From: Phellopilus nigrolimitatus
Taxonomy: Eukaryota; Basidiomycota; Agaricomycetes; Hymenochaetales; Hymenochaetaceae
Direction: 5' to 3'
Length of the DNA stretch: 19,281 nucleotides
Assembly: GCA_021029095.1 (NCBI GenBank)
Contig: JAJOHG010000447.1
Span: 1 to 19,281, forward strand
The notes beneath the pieces were generated by a model, which made no database searches, was not told the DNA's origin, and saw only the letters and a program-made list of their open reading frames with translations. A program made the translations under genes and the position numbers. Each line of letters opens with the position of its first letter. Position 1 is the stretch's first letter. Of the stretch, positions 1 through 8,950 are shown one piece after another.

Positions 1-311
1 ATATCTGCGTTCTATCCTATAATTTCTTTTTAAAGAGAGAGGGAGGTTCACTATTTATCTGGCTTTTCGAAAGTCCTTCATGTCGTTTCTACTTTCCCTT
101 CTCACTAATTGAATCACCGCTGCAACATGGCACTCGCATTGGCCTCAGTAAAAATTTGCTTCGCAGAATTTCACAGCTTCATTGTGAATCAGACTAGCCA
201 TGCCGTAGCAACAGACTCAAAACCTGGCCAGCCTCCCATTTCCTCCATCCATGTTGTATGGACAGTCCCTTCAATGAGAAGAATACAGAAAATCTTCTCG
301 CAGGCTGTTAG
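1..311 (+). other. 5' region of the lyase gene, model not resolved
   Basis: This stretch should contain the promoter and/or first exon(s) of the lyase gene. An open frame runs from 109 with an ATG at 127, encoding MALALASVKICF, which could be a short hydrophobic leader. It is out of frame with the lyase domain and needs a splice near 257-320 to join it. No clear TATA box was seen. The true start cannot be chosen from sequence alone. Confidence 0.35.
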
Positions 312-2024
312 GCCTATCAGCTTCTTCATCTCCGCTCAGACGCATCCATCTTCGTCAACTCTCGCCAGTTCAAGTTACATGGGTCACGTCGTCTATTACA
401 GCATCTTTCGAAGCTACTACTACCGCCATCTGACATCGTCACACTCAGAGAACCAGCAAACTCTCTTGACCAAATAGGCGGTGCAGAAACTCCCTTTCTC
501 GTCGCACCTCCTTCCTCGTCTCCACCTGATTCCGTGTCTATTTCCATCGCAACTTCGACAGCGACGCTATCAGAACTCCTTACGGCGACGATCTACGAGC
601 CGCCCAAGACAGTCACTTTGACAGCGGCTCCGACAACTGTTACTGACACGATCATTGTCTCAGAGACTTTTGTAGCGACGCCTGGAAGCTTCTGGGCCGC
701 CCCCGAGCGATTCTCAGATCTCGACTCCTTCAAAATCTCTCACTTTGCTTGCGGCGAGAAGAACTTACAAATAACTCAAGGTGTTCCCGCAAACGCTTCT
801 GATCAATCTCTTGCCGTGGGTCTGGCAAACGTCGATGACTTGGAATATTTGTATGACGAAGACGATTCTGCGAACAACTCATCTGTACTGCAGTTATTCT
901 ACCCAGCGAATTCAATCAATCCTGAAAACTCGCCTCAAGGCGGCGCGGATTTCTATGCGACACCGCTACCTCTCGACGGTGCTTCCAATGTGACTCTGGA
1001 ATATAGCGTCTACTTCCCTGCGGGCTTTGACTGGGTTTACGGAGGCAAGCTTCCCGGGCTGTACGGCGGACACATGACTTGCTCTGGAGGGGACAGCGCG
1101 ACGTCGTGTTTCAGCACGCGCATGATGTGGAGAAATGATGGAGCAGGAGAACTTTACCTGGTGAGTACAGGATGCATCACGTTTTTGGAAGTTTCGGCTC
1201 TGATAACAATTCCGCCCAGTATGCGCCGAAGGACAAGCAGACCGACGCTCTATGCAATGCGCCACCAGAATCCGTCTGTGACGCAGCATACGGTCTTTCA
1301 GTCGGGCGCGGATCTTTCAGGTTCACACCAGGCGCCTGGACGCGGGTCCGTCAGACTGTCAGCCTCAATACGCCGGGGAAGCAAGACGGCGGCTTCCGCC
1401 TCGAGGTCGATGGACGACTCATCATGGACCGCAAGGATGTCTTCTATCGCGACGTTCCCTCCACGACGACCACATCACCTTCCCCGACAAGCACGGACAC
1501 AGACGGGGACGCAGATGATGGAGGGCTGCTTTCGCCACTGATCGGCGGCGTGCTCCCCCCACTCGGTGTGAACGGGAGCGTGCTGCCCCCACTTGGCAAG
1601 GGCTTTGACTCCCCCGTCGCAGATTCGCCGTCGTTGCAGCAGCCGTTCTCCGGCCCGCCCGCTACCAACACCGCAGTCTCCTCGGTTTATCACAACCTGT
1701 TGGCCTCCCGCTTGGACACGATGCCTGCGACCGTCACACAGATGGCTCCGCAGTCAACAGTTACTATCGCGAGTTATCTCTGGGCAGATGTTATGAATGG
1801 TGCAGGAAAGGCGGATGCTTCACAGGACACTACAAATGCTCCCGAGCCTGTTGGATTTTCCGGCCTTTTTTTCAGGTAAACTTTTGCTTCAGAAAGTGTC
1901 ACTGTGAAATCTTTGACTAACCTGTCATTATAGTACGTTCTTTGGAGGCAGTTCAGAGAAATATGCGACACCGATAGACCAGTACACATGGTTCAAGGAT
2001 TTTGTTATCATTCTCAACTCGTAG
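312..2024 (+). CDS. Polysaccharide lyase family 14-like protein (5' end unresolved)
   Basis: Likely secreted polysaccharide lyase (alginate/glucuronan lyase-like beta-jelly-roll fold) acting on acidic glycans. Visible exons are 312(open)-1160, 1220-1875 and 1934-2024. Introns are 1161-1219 (59 nt, GTGAGT...CAG, branch CTGAT) and 1876-1933 (58 nt, GTAAAC...TAG, branch CTAAC). Splicing joins GELYL to YAPKDKQTDALC, and GLFFR is replaced by FFGGSSEKYATPIDQYTWF, the usual PL14 C-terminal block. Other recognisable blocks are YFPAGFDWVYGGKLPGLYGG and GSFRFTPGAWTRVRQTV. About 110 residues rich in Ser, Thr, Pro and Asp (1450-1850) lie between the main domain and the C-terminal block. The frame is open from 312 (a TAG lies at 309) but has no ATG before the domain, so the start and signal peptide must be in an upstream exon. 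A donor at 257 with an acceptor at 303 or 320 is possible but unproven. Family fairly sure; substrate unknown. Confidence 0.78.
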
Positions 2025-2083
2025 AGCAGAGTTCATCTAGAAAGGATAGACACATATATTTATCCCTATGAAGAAATCGGGAG

Positions 2084-2109
2084 TTTTTTTTTTTTTTTTT
2101 CTTTTTTTT
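2084..2109. repeat. T-rich tract
   Basis: A run of 17 T, one C and 8 T lies in the roughly 240-bp space between the converging lyase and F-box genes. It probably belongs to the 3' flank or terminator region of one or both genes. It is also a place where read or assembly length errors would be expected. Confidence 0.8.
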
Positions 2110-2262
2110 GCTTCTTCTTGCAGGATATTTTGAACTTGAAAAAACAGACAAATCAGCTCATCAGTGCAAATCCGTTCAAGATAGCGAGCGAGCTTCGTAC
2201 GAGACATACGGGAACTTTATCTTTTGCCAAGAGTCTTTGGGCAGCCAACTGCGGTATTCCTT

Positions 2263-3540
2263 TCATACTGGAGCGGGCGCATCATGGAATAGGCAGCCTG
2301 TGCGGTCCTCGAAACGGATTTTACGCTCCGAGAAAAGGGAAGCCGACGTCTGGCACACAGTTCTGAAACTACCTGCATGATGTTTGGCAAGGTCCTGTGA
2401 ATTCTGTTTGCTGAGAAACCGGACGACTTTGATGCTGGGTATCTGTTCGAGAACCCTAGGAAGATTACCGCAGACAAGGACTATCCAAGCCTGCTCGGAA
2501 AGCGTGGCTTCACTTTTGCGAGTTATTTTGAGCCCTATATTGCTGATGGGCGGAAGGTCATCGCAAGATAATATCGTAGGCATATATGTTATATCAGCGA
2601 TCACGTTGCGGAGATTTGGCGACGCGGCAATTAAGCTTGGTAAAACTCCAGAGCCGAAGGGGAGAAAATCCAATTCTAACGTCGTGAGATACGGTGCGAA
2701 CATCGAGTGACTGTGAACAGCGGTGTCGTCGTCGGCGGCGATGCTGATGCCTGATAGCGAAGTGCAATGACCGACGAGTAGTCCATTTCCTATCGTCTTA
2801 TGCGTTGCATGTAGAAATTCAATATGGGGAATCAACGCTTGCATCCAATGCTCGTCCATCGAAAAGCAAGGATCAACCCTCAATATGTGCAAGGGTTGCC
2901 TGCTGAGAACAGTATCCGGCACCACATAGGATCGAAAAGGTATCTTGAAATTGGTGGCGATGTCTAATACGCGTAAAGATCGCGTCGTCATCGCAGCGAG
3001 AACGTCAAAAACTGTCAGTCCAAGGGTGAATGGCTCCAATTCCTTCCGCATAACGAATATTTCGAGATTCGGAAGGATGCTCAACAGCTCTTCAAGGTCC
3101 CTGTCGGGTGTTTCGTATTTTTCACAAGAAGACAAATCCAGCCGCCTTGTCCAGAATCCAGGGGTAGGGCTAGCCTGCGCGGAATTGATGTCTGTCGAAG
3201 CAGTCGCAGACAACGTGTGCAACAAGCTCTTCATGCTTTTCGCGTGATGCAGCACAACGGCCTGATAAAGAAAGCGAGTCGCGAGCGCGTTCCAGGCCTT
3301 ACATACCCGGACAATATTTTGCTTCGTTGAGAGTGTCTGACGAAGCCCTTCTTGAATCTGCTCTACAGTCCACGGTGCAGGATACGCGAACACGTTGGGC
3401 GCGTGGGTGTCGAAAACGTTGGGGACGAACGTCGCCCAATCGAGTATGTTGAGCCAGATTTCTGTTGGAAAGGAGGGCGTGATTTTGTCGCACATTCGAG
3501 TAACGTTGGGTATCGACATCGTGATTCGAGATAGGGGCAT
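2263..3540 (-). CDS. F-box domain protein, leucine-rich-repeat-like C-terminus
   Basis: Single-exon gene of about 425 residues. Near the N-terminus ITPSFPTEIWLNILDWATF has the pattern of an F-box (Pro-x-Glu-(I/L)-(W/L)-x-x-I-(L/F)), followed by VCKAWNALATRFLYQAVVLH, the usual 'C-x-x-W' half of basidiomycete F-box proteins. The remainder has scattered leucine-rich stretches such as LEIFVMRKEL and ITTLELDFLPFG-like segments, consistent with a degenerate LRR fold. By family knowledge it would bridge Skp1 of an SCF ubiquitin ligase to an unknown substrate. The open frame extends to 3576 only through a GTG; the first ATG is at 3540, and a second at 3519 (MSIPNVTRMCDK) is equally plausible. It converges on the lyase gene. 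Such proteins are very numerous in Agaricomycetes, so the specific role cannot be inferred. Confidence 0.75.
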   Translation of the reverse strand: MPLSRITMSIPNVTRMCDKITPSFPTEIWLNILDWATFVPNVFDTHAPNVFAYPAPWTVEQIQEGLRQTLSTKQNIVRVCKAWNALATRFLYQAVVLHHAKSMKSLLHTLSATASTDINSAQASPTPGFWTRRLDLSSCEKYETPDRDLEELLSILPNLEIFVMRKELEPFTLGLTVFDVLAAMTTRSLRVLDIATNFKIPFRSYVVPDTVLSRQPLHILRVDPCFSMDEHWMQALIPHIEFLHATHKTIGNGLLVGHCTSLSGISIAADDDTAVHSHSMFAPYLTTLELDFLPFGSGVLPSLIAASPNLRNVIADITYMPTILSCDDLPPISNIGLKITRKSEATLSEQAWIVLVCGNLPRVLEQIPSIKVVRFLSKQNSQDLAKHHAGSFRTVCQTSASLFSERKIRFEDRTGCLFHDAPAPV

Positions 3541-3858
3541 AATCGTGAATGCAACGCCTGCCAAAAGAGTGTGCACGCTTTGTAATCTGACAAATGATCG
3601 GCACTTACCAATCTAGGAACTTTCGGTGGCAAAGGCTTACAAATGGCCAACTTGACACAATCCAGCCACTCCTTGCAGAATTTACTCTAGCAAAAGACAT
3701 AGAGCCTATTTTAAGGTTATAGATACAATAAAAACTCTATATAATGAAGTTTGTCCATGAAGTTAAATTGGTAGCAAAGAAAAGAGCAGGAGGTGAGCAC
3801 ATTTTCGGTTGTCGCGTGACCTCAGCGCGCGCAGAAATGGTCGCACATACATGCAAAT
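3541..3858. other. Intergenic, upstream of the F-box gene
   Basis: Presumed promoter of the F-box gene, read to the left. A good donor-like GTAAGT on the minus strand near 3607, followed by an acceptor 51 nt later, would create a short upstream exon, but its phase does not match the F-box frame, so I did not use it. Nothing else was recognised. Confidence 0.4.
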
Positions 3859-3869
3859 GCGCAGAAATG
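3829..3869. repeat. 11-bp direct repeat at the left edge of the foldback element
   Basis: GCGCAGAAATG occurs at 3829-3839 and again at 3859-3869, 30 bp apart. The second copy is the outer tip of the left arm. The extra copy may mark an older element boundary or a small duplication. Confidence 0.6.
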
Positions 3870-4149
3870 ATGTTTTGAGCTCAATGCTCCACCGTTATGC
3901 ACAGTTTAAGTTGCTAAATCCTCGTGTGATATGCGGCTGGGATGTCTCTGCTGTCTATTTTCTCATTTTCCCCTCAAAGTGTCAGAACAGCCATGTAAGA
4001 CCATTGTTCTGACACTTTGAGGGAAAAAAATGAGAAAATAGACAGCAGAGACCTCCCAGCCCCATATTACCCAAATACTTTCCAGCTTAAACTGTGCGGA
4101 ACAGATGAGAATTAAGCTCAAAAAATTGTTCTGTCTTTCGCTCATGCGC
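3859..4149. mobile_element. Foldback / MITE-like inverted-repeat element
   Basis: The two halves are inverted copies of each other. The inner arms 3935-3989 and 4005-4061 pair almost perfectly: two substitutions and one 2-base length difference, in the T/C run. A 15-nt loop (3990-4004) separates them. Outer arms 3859-3934 and 4062-4149 are also related (shared TTTTGAGCT, GCACAGTTTAAG and ATATG-GGCTGGG blocks) but more diverged, with small gaps. Both ends carry GCGC. There is no credible coding content; open frames on each arm translate to similar peptides only because the arms are copies. GCAAA occurs just outside both ends and could be a short target duplication, but this is weak. It could be a non-autonomous transposon, two back-to-back solo termini, or a hairpin RNA source. 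Confidence 0.7.
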
Positions 4150-4487
4150 CGCAAAGTATCCGTTTTTGGTAGATATGTAAATAAAGACAGATGTACACTC
4201 TTTTAGCAGACGTTGCCTCCCTTCACACAGAAGTCCGGATCGCAGACAAAGGGTAGAGCAGACCTGATGTAGTGCCTAAACTCTCTACTCAGAGTACCCT
4301 ATGCTTGTGCACTGCTGGCAACGCCCTAGTCCAAAAATCAGTGTCAATCCCAATGCCACTAGCTAGACCTGTCTCGAGCCACATTCGAATGATTACTTAA
4401 CTCGGTATCTGGATGAAAGCGACTCTAAATAATTTTCCCCTTGCTACTTGGTATGCATTTTCGAAAGGTCTCGCATGGTCCTTTGAT
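4150..4487. other. Intergenic, downstream of the transporter
   Basis: Lies between the foldback element and the stop codon of the minus-strand transporter. No gene, repeat or clear poly(A) hexamer was recognised. Confidence 0.4.
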
Positions 4488-7264
4488 TCAATACAGATAC
4501 CTAAACCCGCGTTTTCTCTCCATGATCTCCTCGAATGTGACGCCCTCCAGCCTGGCAGCTTCTTCAATGCGCTCGCGGTTCTCACCATCGAACGCACTGA
4601 CATCGTTCTCGTCAAGTTTCCTATTCTCACGTTTCAAAATGCATCGCATGGCTGACGAAGCAACGTCAGCGTTACTCCCGTTTGTGAGCCTCGCATGAGG
4701 TGACGTCTGGCTCACCAAGTGCTAGGGCTGTGCTTAGAGAAAGCGCCGCGATTCCAATCACCATAGACTGGTGATACTGCGGGCCCCATTTCTCCCTCCA
4801 GACGTATGCGCCAGTCCTACAAAGAGGAAAGCACCAAAATAAAAGCTCAGTGGTAAGTACGAATGAACGAGACTAACAGGTTTCCTAAGCTGCCTATTCC
4901 ATTAACCACGGCGATCGCAGCAGCGCGTTTTGCAGGTGGCCGAGAGACAGTGTTGGATACCCAAACCATGGTAAGGGTGTAGCCTAGAATCCAATAATTA
5001 TGAATGGATCAGGAAGAGATGGAAGCCACCAGACTAACCGGCTTCCCCACTGGCCATCAGAAACAAAGACGCGTAGCGACCGCCCACGGAGAAAGTCGAG
5101 ACGGCAATAATATAACCGACAATCATGCCCCACCATGGCGCTACGACGTGGAAAAATCGTTCTCCAGTTTTATCTGAGGAATTAGCGATTGACAATTGAC
5201 CGTACGAAGCCGAAAGTCGTAGAGCGCCTACACACCTGCATGGTAGGCAATTGCGCAGCAAACGATGCTAGCCCAGATCCACGGTGGTCTATTAATTAAA
5301 TCAGTTGGACGTTTATTAGAAACGACAACGACTTGACGGTATAGCGTTCTAAATCAGAAGACTGACGCAGCCAGTAGTAATGATACTGTGGTATTATATC
5401 CGAGCGTACTCGTTAGCCTGTGAAACAAGTCACTTCTATGTCCCGGAGCGTTCAAATCTCACTGCGTACGTGGGGAAGAAGTTTGTGAAACTCAGACCCA
5501 ACACCTCCGCTATCGCCATGACAGAGAAAATAAGAACTTTGGTATCCTTAATCGCCAGCTTAAGGCCTAACCATATGCTAAGAGGAAAGGTAAAAATAAA
5601 CCAATGATTTAGGGTTTGCCATAAACGGGTACTTACGAGTCTTCAGCGCGATCTTCATCCGTTTCTCCTGCATCCTCAGCGAGTCGCACTTGAGCAAGAT
5701 GCCGTTCAGTATGGGTCAGCCAGCGAGTATTATTTGGCTGATTGATGTTAAAACGATGATGCTGAGGCAAAAGAAAGCGACTCACGAAATCCGGCAAAGA
5801 CCACCTGTGAATGGAATCAAGTTCTTGCTAGAGTTCAAAGCGGCAGAAATCTTACATTGACAGAAAGCCGATCATGATAGTAATTGCGCCCTTTATAATG
5901 GAATCACAGAACCATTGATGGTGAGTAGACTACTCAACGATATACCGAAAATGTCAACACGTGCCTCAATGAAAAACAACCTTTCCTCGCCGAAATGGAT
6001 AATTCCATAAACAACGACAGTGAATAAGAATGATGGTTACTTACCACCTCCAGCCTCTTATTCCCCTCACGCCTTCCATACGCGAAAGTATTCCAGCAGC
6101 CATCAACTACAACAGATTACGCTTGAAATAAGATGGTGCACAGCCTCAATGAAGAGCTCACATTTCCAAATGCATTTGACATCATTAATCCAGCATAGAG
6201 AAGAGAGATACGGAAGGCGAGCTCCTAAAGAGTTTCAATAAACGCGGACAATATTCAGTATAAGAAAGTCCGTCGTGCCTTTCGGGTGTACCATCGAGAA
6301 AGCAAATAAATAATGCCTGGAAAATAGGCCGCCTGAAGCATGCTCAAGCTACAGTAATCATGAAGTATTGATGATGACTTGCTTCGGGGAACCCAATGAA
6401 GACTCTGCAAGCAAGGATCCCGGAAAAGTTGTGCGTGATCTATGACATTCATTGAGAGAAATTCATTGAGAAGTGTCAATCCCATGTTCTCAGTGTCATA
6501 TTTAGACCGGCAAACCTTACCCCCGTCATGGCACTTGTCAAACCCCAGACGACTACGCACGCTCCGATATACAGCGAAGGCCTGGTGTGCATGCATTTCA
6601 GTTTCAGACTTTCACCGAATAAACATTGTATGGTCAGACCTCGAGATCCGATTTAGCAGCTTGAGGGGAGAAAATATCACGTCTCATAGAACGCATACAC
6701 ACTCTCGCACATTGGACTGACCATGTTCGAAGGAATTTGTGCTGTGCAATAAGACACAAATAAAATGGCCACGACAGTGTCGTACTGGATATCTATGATA
6801 AGACGTATTGAGGCCAGACCGCGACTGAAATAGACAAAAAATGCACCTGAAAGATGGAGATCTTGCTCGAGGCCTTTCAACCTTGCTGCCGTGACGGAGG
6901 TACGCTGAGGAGTAATTCATATCGTAGAAAAATTCGGACTCATTCAGTACGGAAGCGGTTCAGTCTAACATGGCGAACGCAAACTCACGTCAATAATGTT
7001 CATAATGTATACGAGTATGACGGTTGGGACCAGGCGAGTATCAAGTTTGCGTAGCAGGCTCCGTTCCGTAGCTGCGCGCTTCGTAACGTCCAATACCACG
7101 TCCGAGTTGCTATCACCTTTCAATCCGGCTACTCGCAACGTGTCGATCGCTCGAGTGCCCTGAGATCTTGGAGAATCTATACTCTCGATACATGCCTGCT
7201 CTGAGGTGGATTTCTCCGTCTCCAGCCTTTCAGAAGATTTTGTAATGATTAAAATCGAGGTCAT
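4488..7264 (-). CDS. MFS transporter, Dal5/Tna1-like anion:cation symporter family
   Basis: Plasma-membrane carrier, probably for a small organic anion (allantoate, nicotinate or similar); substrate not decidable. Twenty exons: 7264-6989, 6904-6847, 6792-6722, 6659-6640, 6581-6521, 6439-6383, 6332-6279, 6224-6162, 6106-6045, 5980-5965, 5890-5856, 5804-5786, 5737-5637, 5577-5470, 5417-5367, 5288-5236, 5173-5039, 4983-4878, 4816-4716, 4651-4488. They sum to 1611 nt (536 residues), usual for the family, with no internal stop. Family blocks in order: RKLDTRLVPTVILVYIMN, SYCTAQIPSNM, RPSLYIGACVVVWGLTSAM, ACRVFIGFPEAAYFPGIIYL, SRWYTRKELAFR, AGLMMSNAFGNLMAAGIL, GWRWLFFIEGAITI, PNNTRWLT, ERFFHVVAPWWGMIVGYII, YVWREKWGPQY, and a basic C-terminal tail. 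Introns 6333-6382, 6225-6278 and 5891-5964 must start with GC rather than GT. Exons of 16, 19 and 20 nt are unusually small. Confidence 0.9.
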
Positions 7265-7673
7265 GATCGCAAAAATTCAGCACCAAGCAAGCAGTGAGAG
7301 CAGAGAGCAACATGATGCGACAGTCTTCGGGTTATATCTAGGTTTCACGAGCGCCTCATTCTATTTATTCCTAGACTACAATGGTCATAAGGATGCTTGG
7401 CACGGACGAGGTTGATGCTTCTCTCACAATTAAGGCAAGTCCTCTCGAGCATACAGACATTCGCGTACTTTCAAGAGACGGAATTTGCTGATGACTTAGG
7501 CCTAGATCTGAGACTATTCCGCGCGGAGCTCGGAGCTGCTTTAAGAGGATGTTGGATCAAGGCCTAGTATATCAATCAAAGGTGTAGTATTCAAAACAAA
7601 ATTGCCTGATGAATTAAAGTCAATCACAACAACTTAACTTTCGTCAAAGATTCGTACTCACATGTGCTTTCCA
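7265..7673. other. Intergenic between transporter start and TMEM70-like stop
   Basis: Contains the presumed promoter of the minus-strand transporter and the 3' flank of the TMEM70-like gene. No gene, tRNA or repeat was recognised. Confidence 0.4.
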
Positions 7674-8615
7674 TCACCGAATCGACGGCGGAAGCAACTC
7701 CTCATGTACATTGAAGAACCTAATGGACATACAAATTCAAATAAGAATCTCAAGCAGGTCGAGAATCGAGAATTTACCTTTGTACCTTTCCTTCCCCGCG
7801 ACAAACTCCTTTTGTCCCGTCGTAGTTCCACGATACGAACCATCGTCCCAGCACACGTCCTTGCGCATTCATGGTCTCCGCTACAGTTTCCTCCGTAGGG
7901 ACTTCCGATCCCACTTCACTCAATCGTTGCAACACACGCTTTCCGCAAGCTCCCATTTAGCGAACTGCCGTTTTGTCTCCGCTATAAATGCAGAATCGAA
8001 GACGGTCGTAAAGCGGGGCCGCAGCGTTAGCGTCCGAGTCTCGAGCTGGATGCTTCCAATTCTCGGCGCATCGTTTTCATCGAGCTTGGAATCACTTATG
8101 TCCGCCACAGTGCGAATCGTTGTAACATATGGATAGCCGCACCATCCAACAAGATCAGTAGACACCCCACTCGTGGCCATGGCTGTCGAGGCGAGTGCAA
8201 TGCGCGCTGCGAAGGGTAGTGATGTGTCTATTATGAAGAAAAATGGACAAAGCGCCGTTGCCAGACCCATAGACGATAGCGAGAATTTTTTAAACGGGCG
8301 AATTTTGCGCGCCAGTGGGCCATGATAAAAGACCGTCGGAGAGATTGGCGACTCGCTCTTTGCATTTTCAGCCGAACGTCTCTGAGAAGTACTTGAAATT
8401 TGACGTGTGTTCGACGCACCTAGCGAGTGCGGAATTGATGATTTAGAATAACGCGCCAACCGCTGTGGAGTTCGAGAATCTAGTATATTACGCCCAATAA
8501 GTTTTGAACAAAGTGTCAGCGCACATTTCGAGACGAAGGAGTTGACAGGCAGCAGCATTATGAGTGCCGGCACAGTGGGTAATAGCAAACTCACGTGATT
8601 CATGTTCAATAACAT
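7674..8615 (-). CDS. TMEM70/TMEM186-like mitochondrial membrane protein, with apparent frame break
   Basis: The family helps assemble or maintain respiratory-chain complexes at the mitochondrial inner membrane. The N-terminus is rich in Arg and Ser with few acids (RLARYSKSSIPHSLGASNTR), like a mitochondrial presequence. After YHGPLARKIRPFKKFSL come two hydrophobic helices (SMGLATALCPFFFIID and ARIALASTAMATSGV) and GWCGYPYVTTIR. The frame runs to KWELAE and ends at a stop at 7920-7922. The neighbouring frame then continues with EETVAETMNAQGRVLGRW to 7778, crosses a clean intron (7720-7777) and ends VQRFFNVHEELLPPSIR at 7674. The two frames differ as if one base were missing around 7900-7950. 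A 53-nt intron (weak donor GTTGCA, acceptor TGTAG) could also join them but would remove EETVAE. The first ATG is at 8615; 8603 and 8558 are alternatives, and a GTGAGT donor after 8603 hints at an extra 5' intron. Confidence 0.68.
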
Positions 8616-8950
8616 CCTAAAGGAGACTAATGATTGCAAGCCACGCCGAAAGGTCTACTAATGGATGTTGACGCCTATATTGCCAGTGACCGCGAATCCG
8701 CAGCACATGCATATTCGGTTAGAGGAGGGCGTGTAACGATATCTATCCAATAAGGAACTGCGATTTGAGCACGAAGGCTCGACGTTAACTCAAGCTGATT
8801 CTGCAGAACGTTGTTGAAACCACCTTCTCCTTGTCTCCCGATTTTACATTTCAACTCTTGTTTATTCTCTCAATCTTACTCGGATAAGGACTAAATTGCC
8901 TGGTGAACAAAAAAAAAAAAGCCCCAGAGGACTAATCACGTATGCGGCAT
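8616..8950. other. Intergenic between TMEM70-like start and ALG2 stop
   Basis: Holds the presumed promoter of the TMEM70-like gene and the 3' flank of ALG2. A 12-base A run lies at about 8909-8920. No gene recognised. Confidence 0.4.
8861..8866 (-). terminator. Possible poly(A) signal of ALG2
   Basis: AATAAA on the minus strand, about 85 nt beyond the ALG2 stop codon. The hexamer is degenerate in fungi, so this is only a candidate. Confidence 0.35.

Noticed and set aside
3555..3650. Upstream exon for the F-box gene using GTAAGT near 3607 and a 51-nt intron
   Set aside because: The splice phase does not fit the F-box frame, and the third possible phase meets a stop codon.
3809..4154. Two small open frames with similar peptides on opposite strands
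   Set aside because: They are the two arms of the foldback element; the similarity is due to the inverted repeat and not to a duplicated gene.
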